Origin: Aliihoeflea sp052435735
GTDB lineage: Bacteria; Pseudomonadota; Alphaproteobacteria; Rhizobiales; Rhizobiaceae
NCBI GenBank assembly: GCA_052435735.1
Contig: JBQVNB010000001.1
Location: 62,001 to 126,000 of the forward strand
DNA length: 64,000 bases
Reading direction: 5' to 3'
This document shows positions 42,265-50,204 of this stretch, piece after piece. The notes beneath the pieces are model-generated. The model was not told where the DNA came from, made no database searches, and saw only the letters and a list, made by a program, of their open reading frames with translations. Numbering within the stretch: the first letter of the stretch is position 1; each line of letters opens with the position of its first letter. The translations under genes were made by a program, and so were the position numbers.

Positions 42265-45105
42265 TCACGCGCTCCACTCCTGCCCGTATCTGATTTCGTC
42301 CGGCGTTTCGGTCGAATTGCGCTGGTCGGGGAAATGCGGTTCGCTCACCGCGCCCGGCTCCGCCTTCTCGATCCTCACACGCAAATCGTACCAGGCCGCC
42401 TGGCCGGTGATCGGGTCGGAGTTCGACCAGCGCATCCCGTCGCCCCTGGGCGGCAGGAGTTCGTGGATCAAATGGTTGAGCAGGAAGCCCTTGCGAGCTT
42501 CGGGCGATTTCGCATCGAGCGCCCAGGCGCCGCCGCGCTTGCCGACCGCGTTCCACGTCCAGATCGTGTCGCGATTGACAACGTTGGAGCGCGCGATCTC
42601 GACCTTGATGCGGCCGTGATGCGAGACGAGCAAGACCCAGTCGCCGTCCTCCAGATCGTGCGCGTCGCAGATCGCGCCGGGGACGTAGAGCGGGTTCTTC
42701 GTGTGGATCTGGCGCAGCCAGGCGTTCATCGATCCCCAGGAATGGTACATCGCCATCGGGCGCTGGGTGATCGCATGGTAGGGATATTCGTCGGGGTCGA
42801 CGCCGGCTTCCTCGAGCGGCATGTACCATGCGGGCAGCGGCGTGAAGCTGGCGAGAATGCGCTGGCGGTGTTCCTGCGGCGCGAAGGGTGCGCGCACGCC
42901 TTCGGCCGAGAGGCGGAATTTCTGCAGGATTTCCGAATAGAGCTGGAAGGTGACGGGCTGCGGCTTGTCGAAGAAGCCCATCTTCACCGCGAAGTCCTGA
43001 TAGGCTTGGTTCGCGTGCTTGAAGAAAAGCGCCTCAGTGGGGATGTGCGCGGAGAAGAACGAGCCGTTCTCGATGTAGCGCTCGATCTGCTCAAGGTTCG
43101 CCGCCCCCCGGCCCGCCCGGTCTCCCTCCGTCCCGCGGAAACCAGCCAGCGGGCCGATGCCCGGTCGGCGTTCGTGGCGGACGATGTAGTCGGCGTAGTC
43201 GGCGTAGAGCGCCTTGCCGCGATGGTCGACGAAGCCGGGCAGCTTCAGGCGCGCGCCGAGGTCGATGAGGACGCTCTGGAACGGGCGCACGTCACGGTCG
43301 GGCTGGACGACCGGCCAGCGGATCGCGTCGTTGACGGAATCGGGCTCGGAGATCGGCCGGTCGAGGAGCGAGATGCAGTCGTGGCGCTCGAGATAGGTCG
43401 TGTCGGGCAGGACGAGATCGGCATAGGCGACCATCTCGGACGAATAGGCGTCGGAATAGATGATCTTCGGGATGCGGTACTCGCCGGTCGCCTCGTCCTT
43501 TTCCTCCAGCATGCGGATCGTGCCGGCGGTGTTCATCGACGAGTTCCAGGCCATGTTGGCCATGTAGAGGAACAGGATGTCGACCGGGTACGGGTCGCCG
43601 GCATGAGCGTTGGCGATGACCATGTGCATCAGGCCGTGGGCGGAGAGCGGCGCGTCCCACGAGAAGGCCTTGTCGATGCGGGTCGGCTTGCCGTCCTCGT
43701 CGATCAGGAGGTCTTCCGGGCCGAGCGGGAAGCCCAGATGCGGCCCGGAGAGCGGCTGGTTGGAGCCGAAATGCTCGGCCTTGCCGTGCGGGCGCGGGTG
43801 CGCTTCGACCGGCTTGGGATAAGGCGGCTCGTAGCGGAAGCCGCCGGGGCAGTCGATCGCGCCGATCAGCACCTGCAGCACGTGCAGGGCGCGGGCGGTC
43901 TGGAAGCCGTTGGAGTGGGCCGAGATGCCGCGCATGGCGTGGAACGAGACCGGACGGCCGACGAAGCTTTCATGGCGCTGGCCGTTGACGTCGGTCCAGG
44001 GCTGGTGAATCTCGATGGTTTCCTCGAAGGCGACGCGGCCGATCTCGGCGGCGAGGCCGCGGATCGTGTCGACGTCGAGTCCGGTCTGCTCCGCGATATT
44101 CTCAGGCGCGTATTTCGGGTCGAGATATTCGGCGGCCAGAAGCTCGAAGGACGGGCGCACGGCGCGGCCGTCCGGCAGGGTGAAGCGGCCGTGGAGCGCG
44201 GGGCGCGCGCCTTTCGAGCCGGCGGGGACGGCTCGTTCGGTCACCGTCTCGAAGACCAGCGGACGGCCTTCACCGTCGCGGGCGAACAGGCCGTGTTCGG
44301 CCGTGCCGGGCGCGTCGATCACCAGCCAGGGCGCGTTGGAATAGCGCATCAGGTAGTCGACATCGATGCGCCGCGCCTTGAGGAGTTCGTGGACGAGCGA
44401 GAGGATCAGGAGCCCATCCGTGCCGGGGCGGATGCCGACCCAGTTGTCGGCGACGGCGGAATAGCCGGTGCGAACCGGATTGACCGAGACGAAGCGAGCG
44501 CCGTTGGCCTTCACCTTCGAGATGCCGATCTTGATCGGGTTCGAATCATGATCCTCGGCGACGCCGAAAAGAACGAAAAGCTTGGTGCGGTCCCAGTCCG
44601 GCTGGCCGAACTCCCAGAACGCGCCGCCGATCGTGGTGATGCCGGCGGCGGCCATGTTGACCGAGCAGAAGCCGCCATGGGCGGCATAGTTGGGCGTGCC
44701 GAATTGCTGCGCCCAGAAGCCGGTCAGCGATTGCGACTGGTCGCGGCCGGTGAAGAAGGCGAGCTTCTTCGGGTCGCGCGCACGGACGGGACCCAGCCAA
44801 TCGACCGCGAGCGCCAGCGCCTCGTCCCAAGAAATCTCCTTGAACTCGCCCGAGCCGCGCGGGCCGGTCCGCAGCATCGGTGCCTTGAGACGCGCGGGCG
44901 CATAATGCTGCATGATGCCGGCCGATCCCTTGGCGCAGAGCACGCCCTTGTTGACCGGATGATCGCGGTTGCCCTCGATGTAGCGGACCTTGCCGTCCTT
45001 CAGGTGCACGTCGATGCCGCAGCGGCAGGCGCACATGTAGCAGGTCGTCTTGCGCACTTCGTCCGAGACGGGACGGGACAGGTCGACGCGGTGTTGGCTG
45101 GACAT
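42265..45105 (-). CDS. soeA: molybdopterin oxidoreductase catalytic subunit, probable sulfite dehydrogenase SoeA
   Basis: A 946-residue DMSO-reductase-family enzyme. The N-terminal 4Fe-4S site is CYMCACRC (C-x2-C-x3-C) with the fourth Cys in KGVLCAKGSAG, followed by ISWDEALALA, the molybdenum-ligand region HGGFCSVNM and the C-terminal guanine-dinucleotide domain ending in WSNSDPITGQAAWYD. There is no twin-arginine signal, so it stays in the cytoplasm, as SoeA of Allochromatium and marine Alphaproteobacteria. The FeS and DmsC-type anchor genes follow. Sulfite oxidation is the best guess; thiosulfate or another substrate is possible. Start ATG 45105. Confidence 0.78.
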   Translation of the reverse strand: MSSQHRVDLSRPVSDEVRKTTCYMCACRCGIDVHLKDGKVRYIEGNRDHPVNKGVLCAKGSAGIMQHYAPARLKAPMLRTGPRGSGEFKEISWDEALALAVDWLGPVRARDPKKLAFFTGRDQSQSLTGFWAQQFGTPNYAAHGGFCSVNMAAAGITTIGGAFWEFGQPDWDRTKLFVLFGVAEDHDSNPIKIGISKVKANGARFVSVNPVRTGYSAVADNWVGIRPGTDGLLILSLVHELLKARRIDVDYLMRYSNAPWLVIDAPGTAEHGLFARDGEGRPLVFETVTERAVPAGSKGARPALHGRFTLPDGRAVRPSFELLAAEYLDPKYAPENIAEQTGLDVDTIRGLAAEIGRVAFEETIEIHQPWTDVNGQRHESFVGRPVSFHAMRGISAHSNGFQTARALHVLQVLIGAIDCPGGFRYEPPYPKPVEAHPRPHGKAEHFGSNQPLSGPHLGFPLGPEDLLIDEDGKPTRIDKAFSWDAPLSAHGLMHMVIANAHAGDPYPVDILFLYMANMAWNSSMNTAGTIRMLEEKDEATGEYRIPKIIYSDAYSSEMVAYADLVLPDTTYLERHDCISLLDRPISEPDSVNDAIRWPVVQPDRDVRPFQSVLIDLGARLKLPGFVDHRGKALYADYADYIVRHERRPGIGPLAGFRGTEGDRAGRGAANLEQIERYIENGSFFSAHIPTEALFFKHANQAYQDFAVKMGFFDKPQPVTFQLYSEILQKFRLSAEGVRAPFAPQEHRQRILASFTPLPAWYMPLEEAGVDPDEYPYHAITQRPMAMYHSWGSMNAWLRQIHTKNPLYVPGAICDAHDLEDGDWVLLVSHHGRIKVEIARSNVVNRDTIWTWNAVGKRGGAWALDAKSPEARKGFLLNHLIHELLPPRGDGMRWSNSDPITGQAAWYDLRVRIEKAEPGAVSEPHFPDQRNSTETPDEIRYGQEWSA

Positions 45106-45275
45106 GGGCACCCTTTTGCTTTGTTCAACTCTTATACAAGACTCAATGCCAAGAAAATGGGCTTGCGTGGTTCTCCATGCCTTGACGCGCGCCAACGCAC
45201 CGAAATCGCTGGTCCAGCCCGATCCCGCATCTGCCGCACTTGCCAAGCGTTTCCTCGCCCGCTCACATTGCGGAC

Positions 45276-46553
45276 ATGAGAGACCAATTGATGAAGGCGG
45301 TCGACGACCGCACCGACGACATCGTGGCGCTAACGCGTGACCTGATCCGTTTCCCGACGATCAACCCGCCAGGCGAGGCCTATACGCCCTGCGCCGAATA
45401 TCTCGGCGAACGGTTGAAGCGTTCGGGGTTCGTAATCGAATATGTGCGCGGCGAAGGCACGCCGGGCGACAGCGACCGCTATCCACGCACCAATGTCATT
45501 GCGCGCTACGAGGGCAAGAGGCCGGGCGAGACTGTGCATTTCAACTCGCATATCGACGTGGTCGAGGCGGGCGAAGGCTGGACGGTCGATCCCTATGAGG
45601 GCGTCGTCAAGGAGGGGCGCGTCTATGGCCGCGGCGCCTGCGACATGAAGGGCGGGCTCGCCGCCTCCGTCATCGCAGCGGAAGCCTTCATCGCGACCAA
45701 CCCGGATTTTGCGGGCGCCATCGAGATTTCCGGCACGGTGGACGAGGAGTCGGGCGGGTTCGGCGGCGTCGCCTATCTTGCCGGCAAGGGCTATTTTTCG
45801 AAACCGCGCGTCGACCACGTCATCATTCCCGAACCGCTGAACAAGGACCGGATCTGCCTTGGCCATCGCGGCGTCTGGTGGGCGGAAATCGAGACCAAGG
45901 GGCGGATCGCGCATGGGTCGATGCCGTTCCTCGGCGATTCGGCGATCCGCCACATGGGCGCGGTGCTGGCAGCCTTCGAGGACGAGTTGTTTCCCGCGCT
46001 CGACAAGAAACAGACGCGCACGCCCGTCGTGCCGGAGGGCGCGCGGCGCTCGACGATGAACATCAACTCGATCCATGGCGGCCAGACCGAGGACTTCTAT
46101 CCCGGCCTGCCCTCGCCCAATGTGGCCGACACCTGCCGGACGGTGATCGATCGGCGCTTCCTGCTCGAGGAAGACATCGGCGACGTGAAGCGCGAGGTGA
46201 CGTCGATCCTCGACCGGCTGAAGACTGAGCGGCCGAAGTTCGATTATTCGATCCGCGACATGATGGAAGTGCTGCCGCTGATGACGGAAAAGGACGAGCC
46301 GGTGGTCAAAGCCGTCGCGTCCGGCATTCGCGACATCTTCGACCGGGAGCCGGACTACGTCATCTCGCCCGGCACTTACGACCAGAAGCACGTCTCGCGC
46401 ATCGGGCACCTGTTCAGTTGCATCGCCTATGGGCCCGGCATCCTCGACCTTGCCCACCAGCCGGACGAATGGGTGGGCATCGAGGACATGGCCCAGTCTG
46501 CCAAGGTGATGGCCATCGGGCTCGGACACCTGCTCGGCGGGCAAAGAAACTAG
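45276..46553 (+). CDS. M20 family metallopeptidase/deacylase (ArgE/DapE type)
   Basis: A roughly 425-residue dizinc hydrolase. Metal ligands and catalytic residues appear in HFNSHIDVVEAGEGW (His, Asp), GRGACDMKGG (bridging Asp), SGTVDEESGG (Glu-Glu) and the late PGTYDQKHVSR; the dimerisation domain starts near GVWWAEIETKGRIAHGS. The family removes acyl groups from amino acids or cuts small peptides, and the substrate cannot be read here. The start is ATG 45276 or 45291. It lies 127 bases upstream of a peptide-type ABC importer on the same strand, which suggests uptake and hydrolysis of one substrate. Confidence 0.87.
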   Translation: MRDQLMKAVDDRTDDIVALTRDLIRFPTINPPGEAYTPCAEYLGERLKRSGFVIEYVRGEGTPGDSDRYPRTNVIARYEGKRPGETVHFNSHIDVVEAGEGWTVDPYEGVVKEGRVYGRGACDMKGGLAASVIAAEAFIATNPDFAGAIEISGTVDEESGGFGGVAYLAGKGYFSKPRVDHVIIPEPLNKDRICLGHRGVWWAEIETKGRIAHGSMPFLGDSAIRHMGAVLAAFEDELFPALDKKQTRTPVVPEGARRSTMNINSIHGGQTEDFYPGLPSPNVADTCRTVIDRRFLLEEDIGDVKREVTSILDRLKTERPKFDYSIRDMMEVLPLMTEKDEPVVKAVASGIRDIFDREPDYVISPGTYDQKHVSRIGHLFSCIAYGPGILDLAHQPDEWVGIEDMAQSAKVMAIGLGHLLGGQRN

Positions 46554-46680
46554 GCGGCGTTCGTGCCGCGCATTAACTTTTCATCGCAACGGGTGTGCAG
46601 AGCACAATCGCGATTTACTCGGGCCGGTTTTCGCGCTTCAATCCGGCAAAACATCGATAATCCCTGGGAGCCTGCCTGAC

Positions 46681-48159
46681 ATGAAGATCATCGTTCCTGT
46701 GCTTGCCGCAGCGGCCATCGCGCTCGCCTCCGGCACCGCCTTCGCGCAACGCGCCGACGTCGTGATCGGCGTCGTGCTGGAGCCGCCGCATCTCGACCCG
46801 ACCGCAGGCGCGGCCGCTGCGATCGACGAAATCGTCTATGCAAACCTCTTCGAAGGGCTGACCAAGATCGGGCGGACGGGCGAAGTGCTGCCGGCGCTGG
46901 CGGAAAGCTGGGAGATTTCCGAGGACGGGCTGACCTACACTTTCAAGCTGCAAGATGGCGTGAAATTCCACGACGGGGCGGAATTTTCCTCCGCCGACGT
47001 GAAATTCTCGCTCGACCGCGCCCGGGCCGAGGATTCCACCAATGCGCAGAAGGGCCTGTTCGCCGCCATCGAGAATGTCGAGGCGACCGACCCGACGACG
47101 GTGACCGTGACGCTGTCGCGCCCGCAGGGCTCGTTCCTCTACAATATGGGCTGGGGCGATGCGGTGATCGTGTCCGAGGCCTCGGCCGCCGGCAACATGG
47201 AGACGCCGGTCGGCACCGGGCCGTTCAAGTTCGATAGCTGGGCCAAGGGCTCGTCCGTCGTTCTGGTCAAGAACCCGGACTATTGGGGCGAAGCGGTGGC
47301 TCTCGAGCGTGCCGAATTCCGCATCGTGCCGGACGCCGCGGCCGCCATTCCGGCGCTGCTTTCGGGTGACGTCCACGCCTTCCCGCAAATGCCGGCAGGC
47401 GACGCTCTGGCGCAGATTCAGTCCGACTCGCGCTTCGAGGTCGTGATCGGCTCGACCGAAGGCGAGACGCTGCTTTCGATCAACAATGGCAAGGAGCCGT
47501 TCGACAAACTGGAAGTGCGCCAGGCGATCGCCCATGCGCTGAACCGCGAAGAGATCATCGCAGGCAACGGCTCGGGGCTCGGCACGCCGATCGGCTCGCA
47601 CTTCTCGCCGGCCAACGCGGCCTATGTCGATTTGACCGACACCTATCCCTACGATCCGGAGAAAGCGAAGCAGCTTCTGGCCGACGCAGGCTTCGCCGAT
47701 GGCATCTCGGCAACGCTGAAACTGCCGCCCCCGCCCTATGCGCGCGAAGGCGGACAGGTCATCGCCTCGCAGCTTCGCCAGGTGGGCATCGAACTCGAGA
47801 TCATTCCGGTGGAATGGGCCGACTGGCTGAGCCAAGTGTTCACCGAGAAGGACTACGACTTCACGGTGATCTCGCATACCGAGCCGAACGACATCGACAT
47901 CTATTCACGGCCGGACTACTACTTCAACTACCAGAACGAGCAGTTCAACGCGGTCATCGCCGAACTCGATGCGACTTCGGACGAGGAAAAGCGCAACGAG
48001 CTCTACGGCCAGGCGCAGCGGATTCTGGCGGAAGACGCCGTGGTCGGCTTCCTGTTCCAGTTGCCGAAGATCGGCGTGTGGGATGCCAAGCTCGAAGGCA
48101 TGTGGGAGAATTCGCCGATCCAGGCGACGGATCTGACGCAGGTGAAGTGGGCGGAGTAG
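46681..48159 (+). CDS. ABC transporter substrate-binding protein, peptide/opine family 5
   Basis: A 492-residue periplasmic binding protein of SBP family 5 (DppA/OppA). A signal peptide (KIIVPVLAAAAIALASGTAFA) precedes the typical EPPHLDPTAGAAAAIDEIVYANLFEGLTKI, and GTGPFKFDSW, NPDYWG and VRQAIAHALNREEII follow. The ligand is a peptide or peptide-like compound, judging by family and by the M20 hydrolase next door. A palindromic repeat separates it from the permease genes, which may raise its level over theirs. Confidence 0.93.
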   Translation: MKIIVPVLAAAAIALASGTAFAQRADVVIGVVLEPPHLDPTAGAAAAIDEIVYANLFEGLTKIGRTGEVLPALAESWEISEDGLTYTFKLQDGVKFHDGAEFSSADVKFSLDRARAEDSTNAQKGLFAAIENVEATDPTTVTVTLSRPQGSFLYNMGWGDAVIVSEASAAGNMETPVGTGPFKFDSWAKGSSVVLVKNPDYWGEAVALERAEFRIVPDAAAAIPALLSGDVHAFPQMPAGDALAQIQSDSRFEVVIGSTEGETLLSINNGKEPFDKLEVRQAIAHALNREEIIAGNGSGLGTPIGSHFSPANAAYVDLTDTYPYDPEKAKQLLADAGFADGISATLKLPPPPYAREGGQVIASQLRQVGIELEIIPVEWADWLSQVFTEKDYDFTVISHTEPNDIDIYSRPDYYFNYQNEQFNAVIAELDATSDEEKRNELYGQAQRILAEDAVVGFLFQLPKIGVWDAKLEGMWENSPIQATDLTQVKWAE

Positions 48160-48190
48160 CCGGAGAAAGCTACGCACCGTGAGCTTTACG

Positions 48191-48344
48191 TTGCCCCCCT
48201 CTGGGCTGCCGCCCATCTCCCCCGCGAGGGGGGAGATCACGCGCGGTGATGACGCGACTAATCTCCCCCCTCGCGGGGGGGCCGAAGGACGGGCCGAGAC
48301 CCGTGGTTCGGGCCAGGGCGCCTGGCAAGGCAGAGGGGGGCGCG
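48191..48344. repeat. long palindromic repeat, family B, extended form, inverted relative to 41139
   Basis: About 150 bases between the binding-protein gene and the first permease gene. Its complement aligns with 41139-41292 along the full length, including the 40-base internal extension (48281-48320). The long stem could slow transcription into the permease genes. Confidence 0.85.
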
Positions 48345-48387
48345 ACCGAACTCCGCCTTTCCGATCCGGCAAGGTTTCGGCGCCCCG

Positions 48388-49335
48388 ATGACCCTCTTCC
48401 TCCTCCAGCGCGTCATCATCGGCCTCGTCACGCTGCTCGTGGCGTCCATCGTCGTGTTCTCCATCATGGAGATTCTGCCGGGCGATCCGGCGCGGATCAT
48501 GCTGGGGATGAATGCGACGCCAGAGGCGCTGGCGACGTTGCGTGAGCAGATGGGGCTCAATGTGCCGCTTCTGGAGCGCTATGTGAACTGGATCGCCGGC
48601 ATGGCGGTCGGAGACTTCGGCAATTCCTATACCTACCGCTCGCCGGTCATCGACCTCATCGCGGAACGGGCCATCGTATCGCTGCCGCTGGCGGTGATCT
48701 CGCTTGTTCTTTCGACGGTCATCGCCATTCCGGTCGGCATCTTCGCCGCCGCGCGGCGGGGGCGGCTAGGCGATACGGTGTCGATGGGAACGGCGCAGGT
48801 CGGCGTCGCCATTCCGAATTTCTGGTTCGCGCTGCTGCTCATCTACATCTTCGCCGTGTGGCTGCGGCTCGTTCCAGCCGGAGGCTTTCCGGGCTGGGCG
48901 GGCGGGATTTGGCCGGGGATCAAGGCGCTGATCCTGCCCTCCATCGCACTTGCCCTGCCGCAGGCCGCCATCCTCGCGCGTGTCACGCGATCGGCGATGC
49001 TCGAAGTGCTCGGCGAGGACTACATCCGCACCGCGCGCGCGAAGGGCATGCCGCGCCGTTACGTTCTGTGGCGGCATGCACTGCGCAATGCGATGATCCC
49101 GGTTCTGACTATTCTCGGCCTGCAATTCGCCTTCCTATTGGCCGGGACGATCATCATCGAGAACGTGTTCTATCTGCCCGGGCTCGGCCGGCTGGTATTC
49201 CAGGCTATCACGCAGCGCGACCTGATCGTGGTCGAGGGCGTGGTTATGCTGCTCGTCGCGAGCGTCGTCCTCGTCAACATCCTCGTCGACATCGCCTATG
49301 CGATGGTCGATCCGCGGCTGAGGGCGCGCGCATGA
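48388..49335 (+). CDS. ABC transporter permease, DppB type
   Basis: A 315-residue inner-membrane permease with six helices. The N-terminal helix QRVIIGLVTLLVASIVVFSIMEILPGDPAR is the DppB/OppB hallmark, and the coupling EAA loop is EDYIRTARAKGMPRRYVLWRHALRNAMIPV. It overlaps the next permease by four bases (ATGA) and belongs to the peptide importer. Confidence 0.95.
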   Translation: MTLFLLQRVIIGLVTLLVASIVVFSIMEILPGDPARIMLGMNATPEALATLREQMGLNVPLLERYVNWIAGMAVGDFGNSYTYRSPVIDLIAERAIVSLPLAVISLVLSTVIAIPVGIFAAARRGRLGDTVSMGTAQVGVAIPNFWFALLLIYIFAVWLRLVPAGGFPGWAGGIWPGIKALILPSIALALPQAAILARVTRSAMLEVLGEDYIRTARAKGMPRRYVLWRHALRNAMIPVLTILGLQFAFLLAGTIIIENVFYLPGLGRLVFQAITQRDLIVVEGVVMLLVASVVLVNILVDIAYAMVDPRLRARA

Positions 49336-50204
49336 GCGCCGAGCCGACATCGCCGCCGGTCGAGGGCGCCGGGCAGTTCGTCGGCGCGGCGTTTTCGAAC
49401 GCGTCTTTCGTCACCGGCTTCGTCATCACGGCGCTGATCGCGCTGATGGCGTTGGTCTCGTTTTTCTGGACGCCGCACGACGTCATCAATCTGACGGTCG
49501 CCAACCGGATGCAGCCGATTTCGGCGCAGCACTGGTTCGGCACCGACCATTTTGGCCGCGACATCCTCTCGCTGATCATGATGGGCGCGCGCAATTCGAT
49601 CGCCGTCGCCTTCGTCGCAGTCGGCATCGGCATGGGGATCGGCGTGCCGCTCGGTTGCTGGGCGGCTGCGCGCGGCGGCTGGATCGACGAGGCGCTGATG
49701 CGCTTCAACGACGTCGTCTTCGCCTTCCCTGCCCTGCTCTCGGCGATCATGATCACGGCGATCTTCGGGCCGGGCGCGGTCAACGCCATCGTCGCCATCG
49801 GCATCTTCAACATCCCGGTCTTCGCGCGCGTCGCGCGCGCGGGCGCGATGGCGCTGTGGCCGCGCGAATATGTGCTGGCCGCGCGCGCGTCAGGCAAGTC
49901 GGCGACGCTCATCACCATCGAACACATCATGCCGAACATCGCCTCGATCCTGCTCGTCCAGGGCACGATCCAGTTCGCGCTCGGCATCCTGGCCGAAGCC
50001 GGGCTTTCCTATCTCGGGCTCGGCGCGCAGCCGCCGATGACGAGCTGGGGACGGATGCTGTTCGACGCGCAGACGCGGATGATGGTCGCGCCGCACCTCG
50101 CGATCTTTCCGGGGCTTGCCATCGTCGTCACCGTGCTCGGCCTCAATCTTCTCGGCGACGGCCTGCGCGACGTGCTCGACCCGCGACTGAGGCGCCAGCG
50201 ATGA
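49332..50204 (+). CDS. ABC transporter permease, DppC type
   Basis: A 290-residue permease with the DppC/OppC features HWFGTDHFGRDILSLIMMGARNSI and the EAA loop REYVLAARASGKSATLITIEHIMPNI, ending in PHLAIFPGLAIVVTVLGLNLLGDGLRDVLDPR. It is the partner of the upstream DppB-type permease. Its stop overlaps the ATG of the fused ATPase gene by four bases. Confidence 0.95.
   Translation: MSAEPTSPPVEGAGQFVGAAFSNASFVTGFVITALIALMALVSFFWTPHDVINLTVANRMQPISAQHWFGTDHFGRDILSLIMMGARNSIAVAFVAVGIGMGIGVPLGCWAAARGGWIDEALMRFNDVVFAFPALLSAIMITAIFGPGAVNAIVAIGIFNIPVFARVARAGAMALWPREYVLAARASGKSATLITIEHIMPNIASILLVQGTIQFALGILAEAGLSYLGLGAQPPMTSWGRMLFDAQTRMMVAPHLAIFPGLAIVVTVLGLNLLGDGLRDVLDPRLRRQR

Noticed and set aside
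42190..45279. 1029-codon rightward open frame opposite the molybdopterin subunit
   Set aside because: Shadow of the soeA gene, whose Fe-S and molybdenum motifs on the minus strand are clear.
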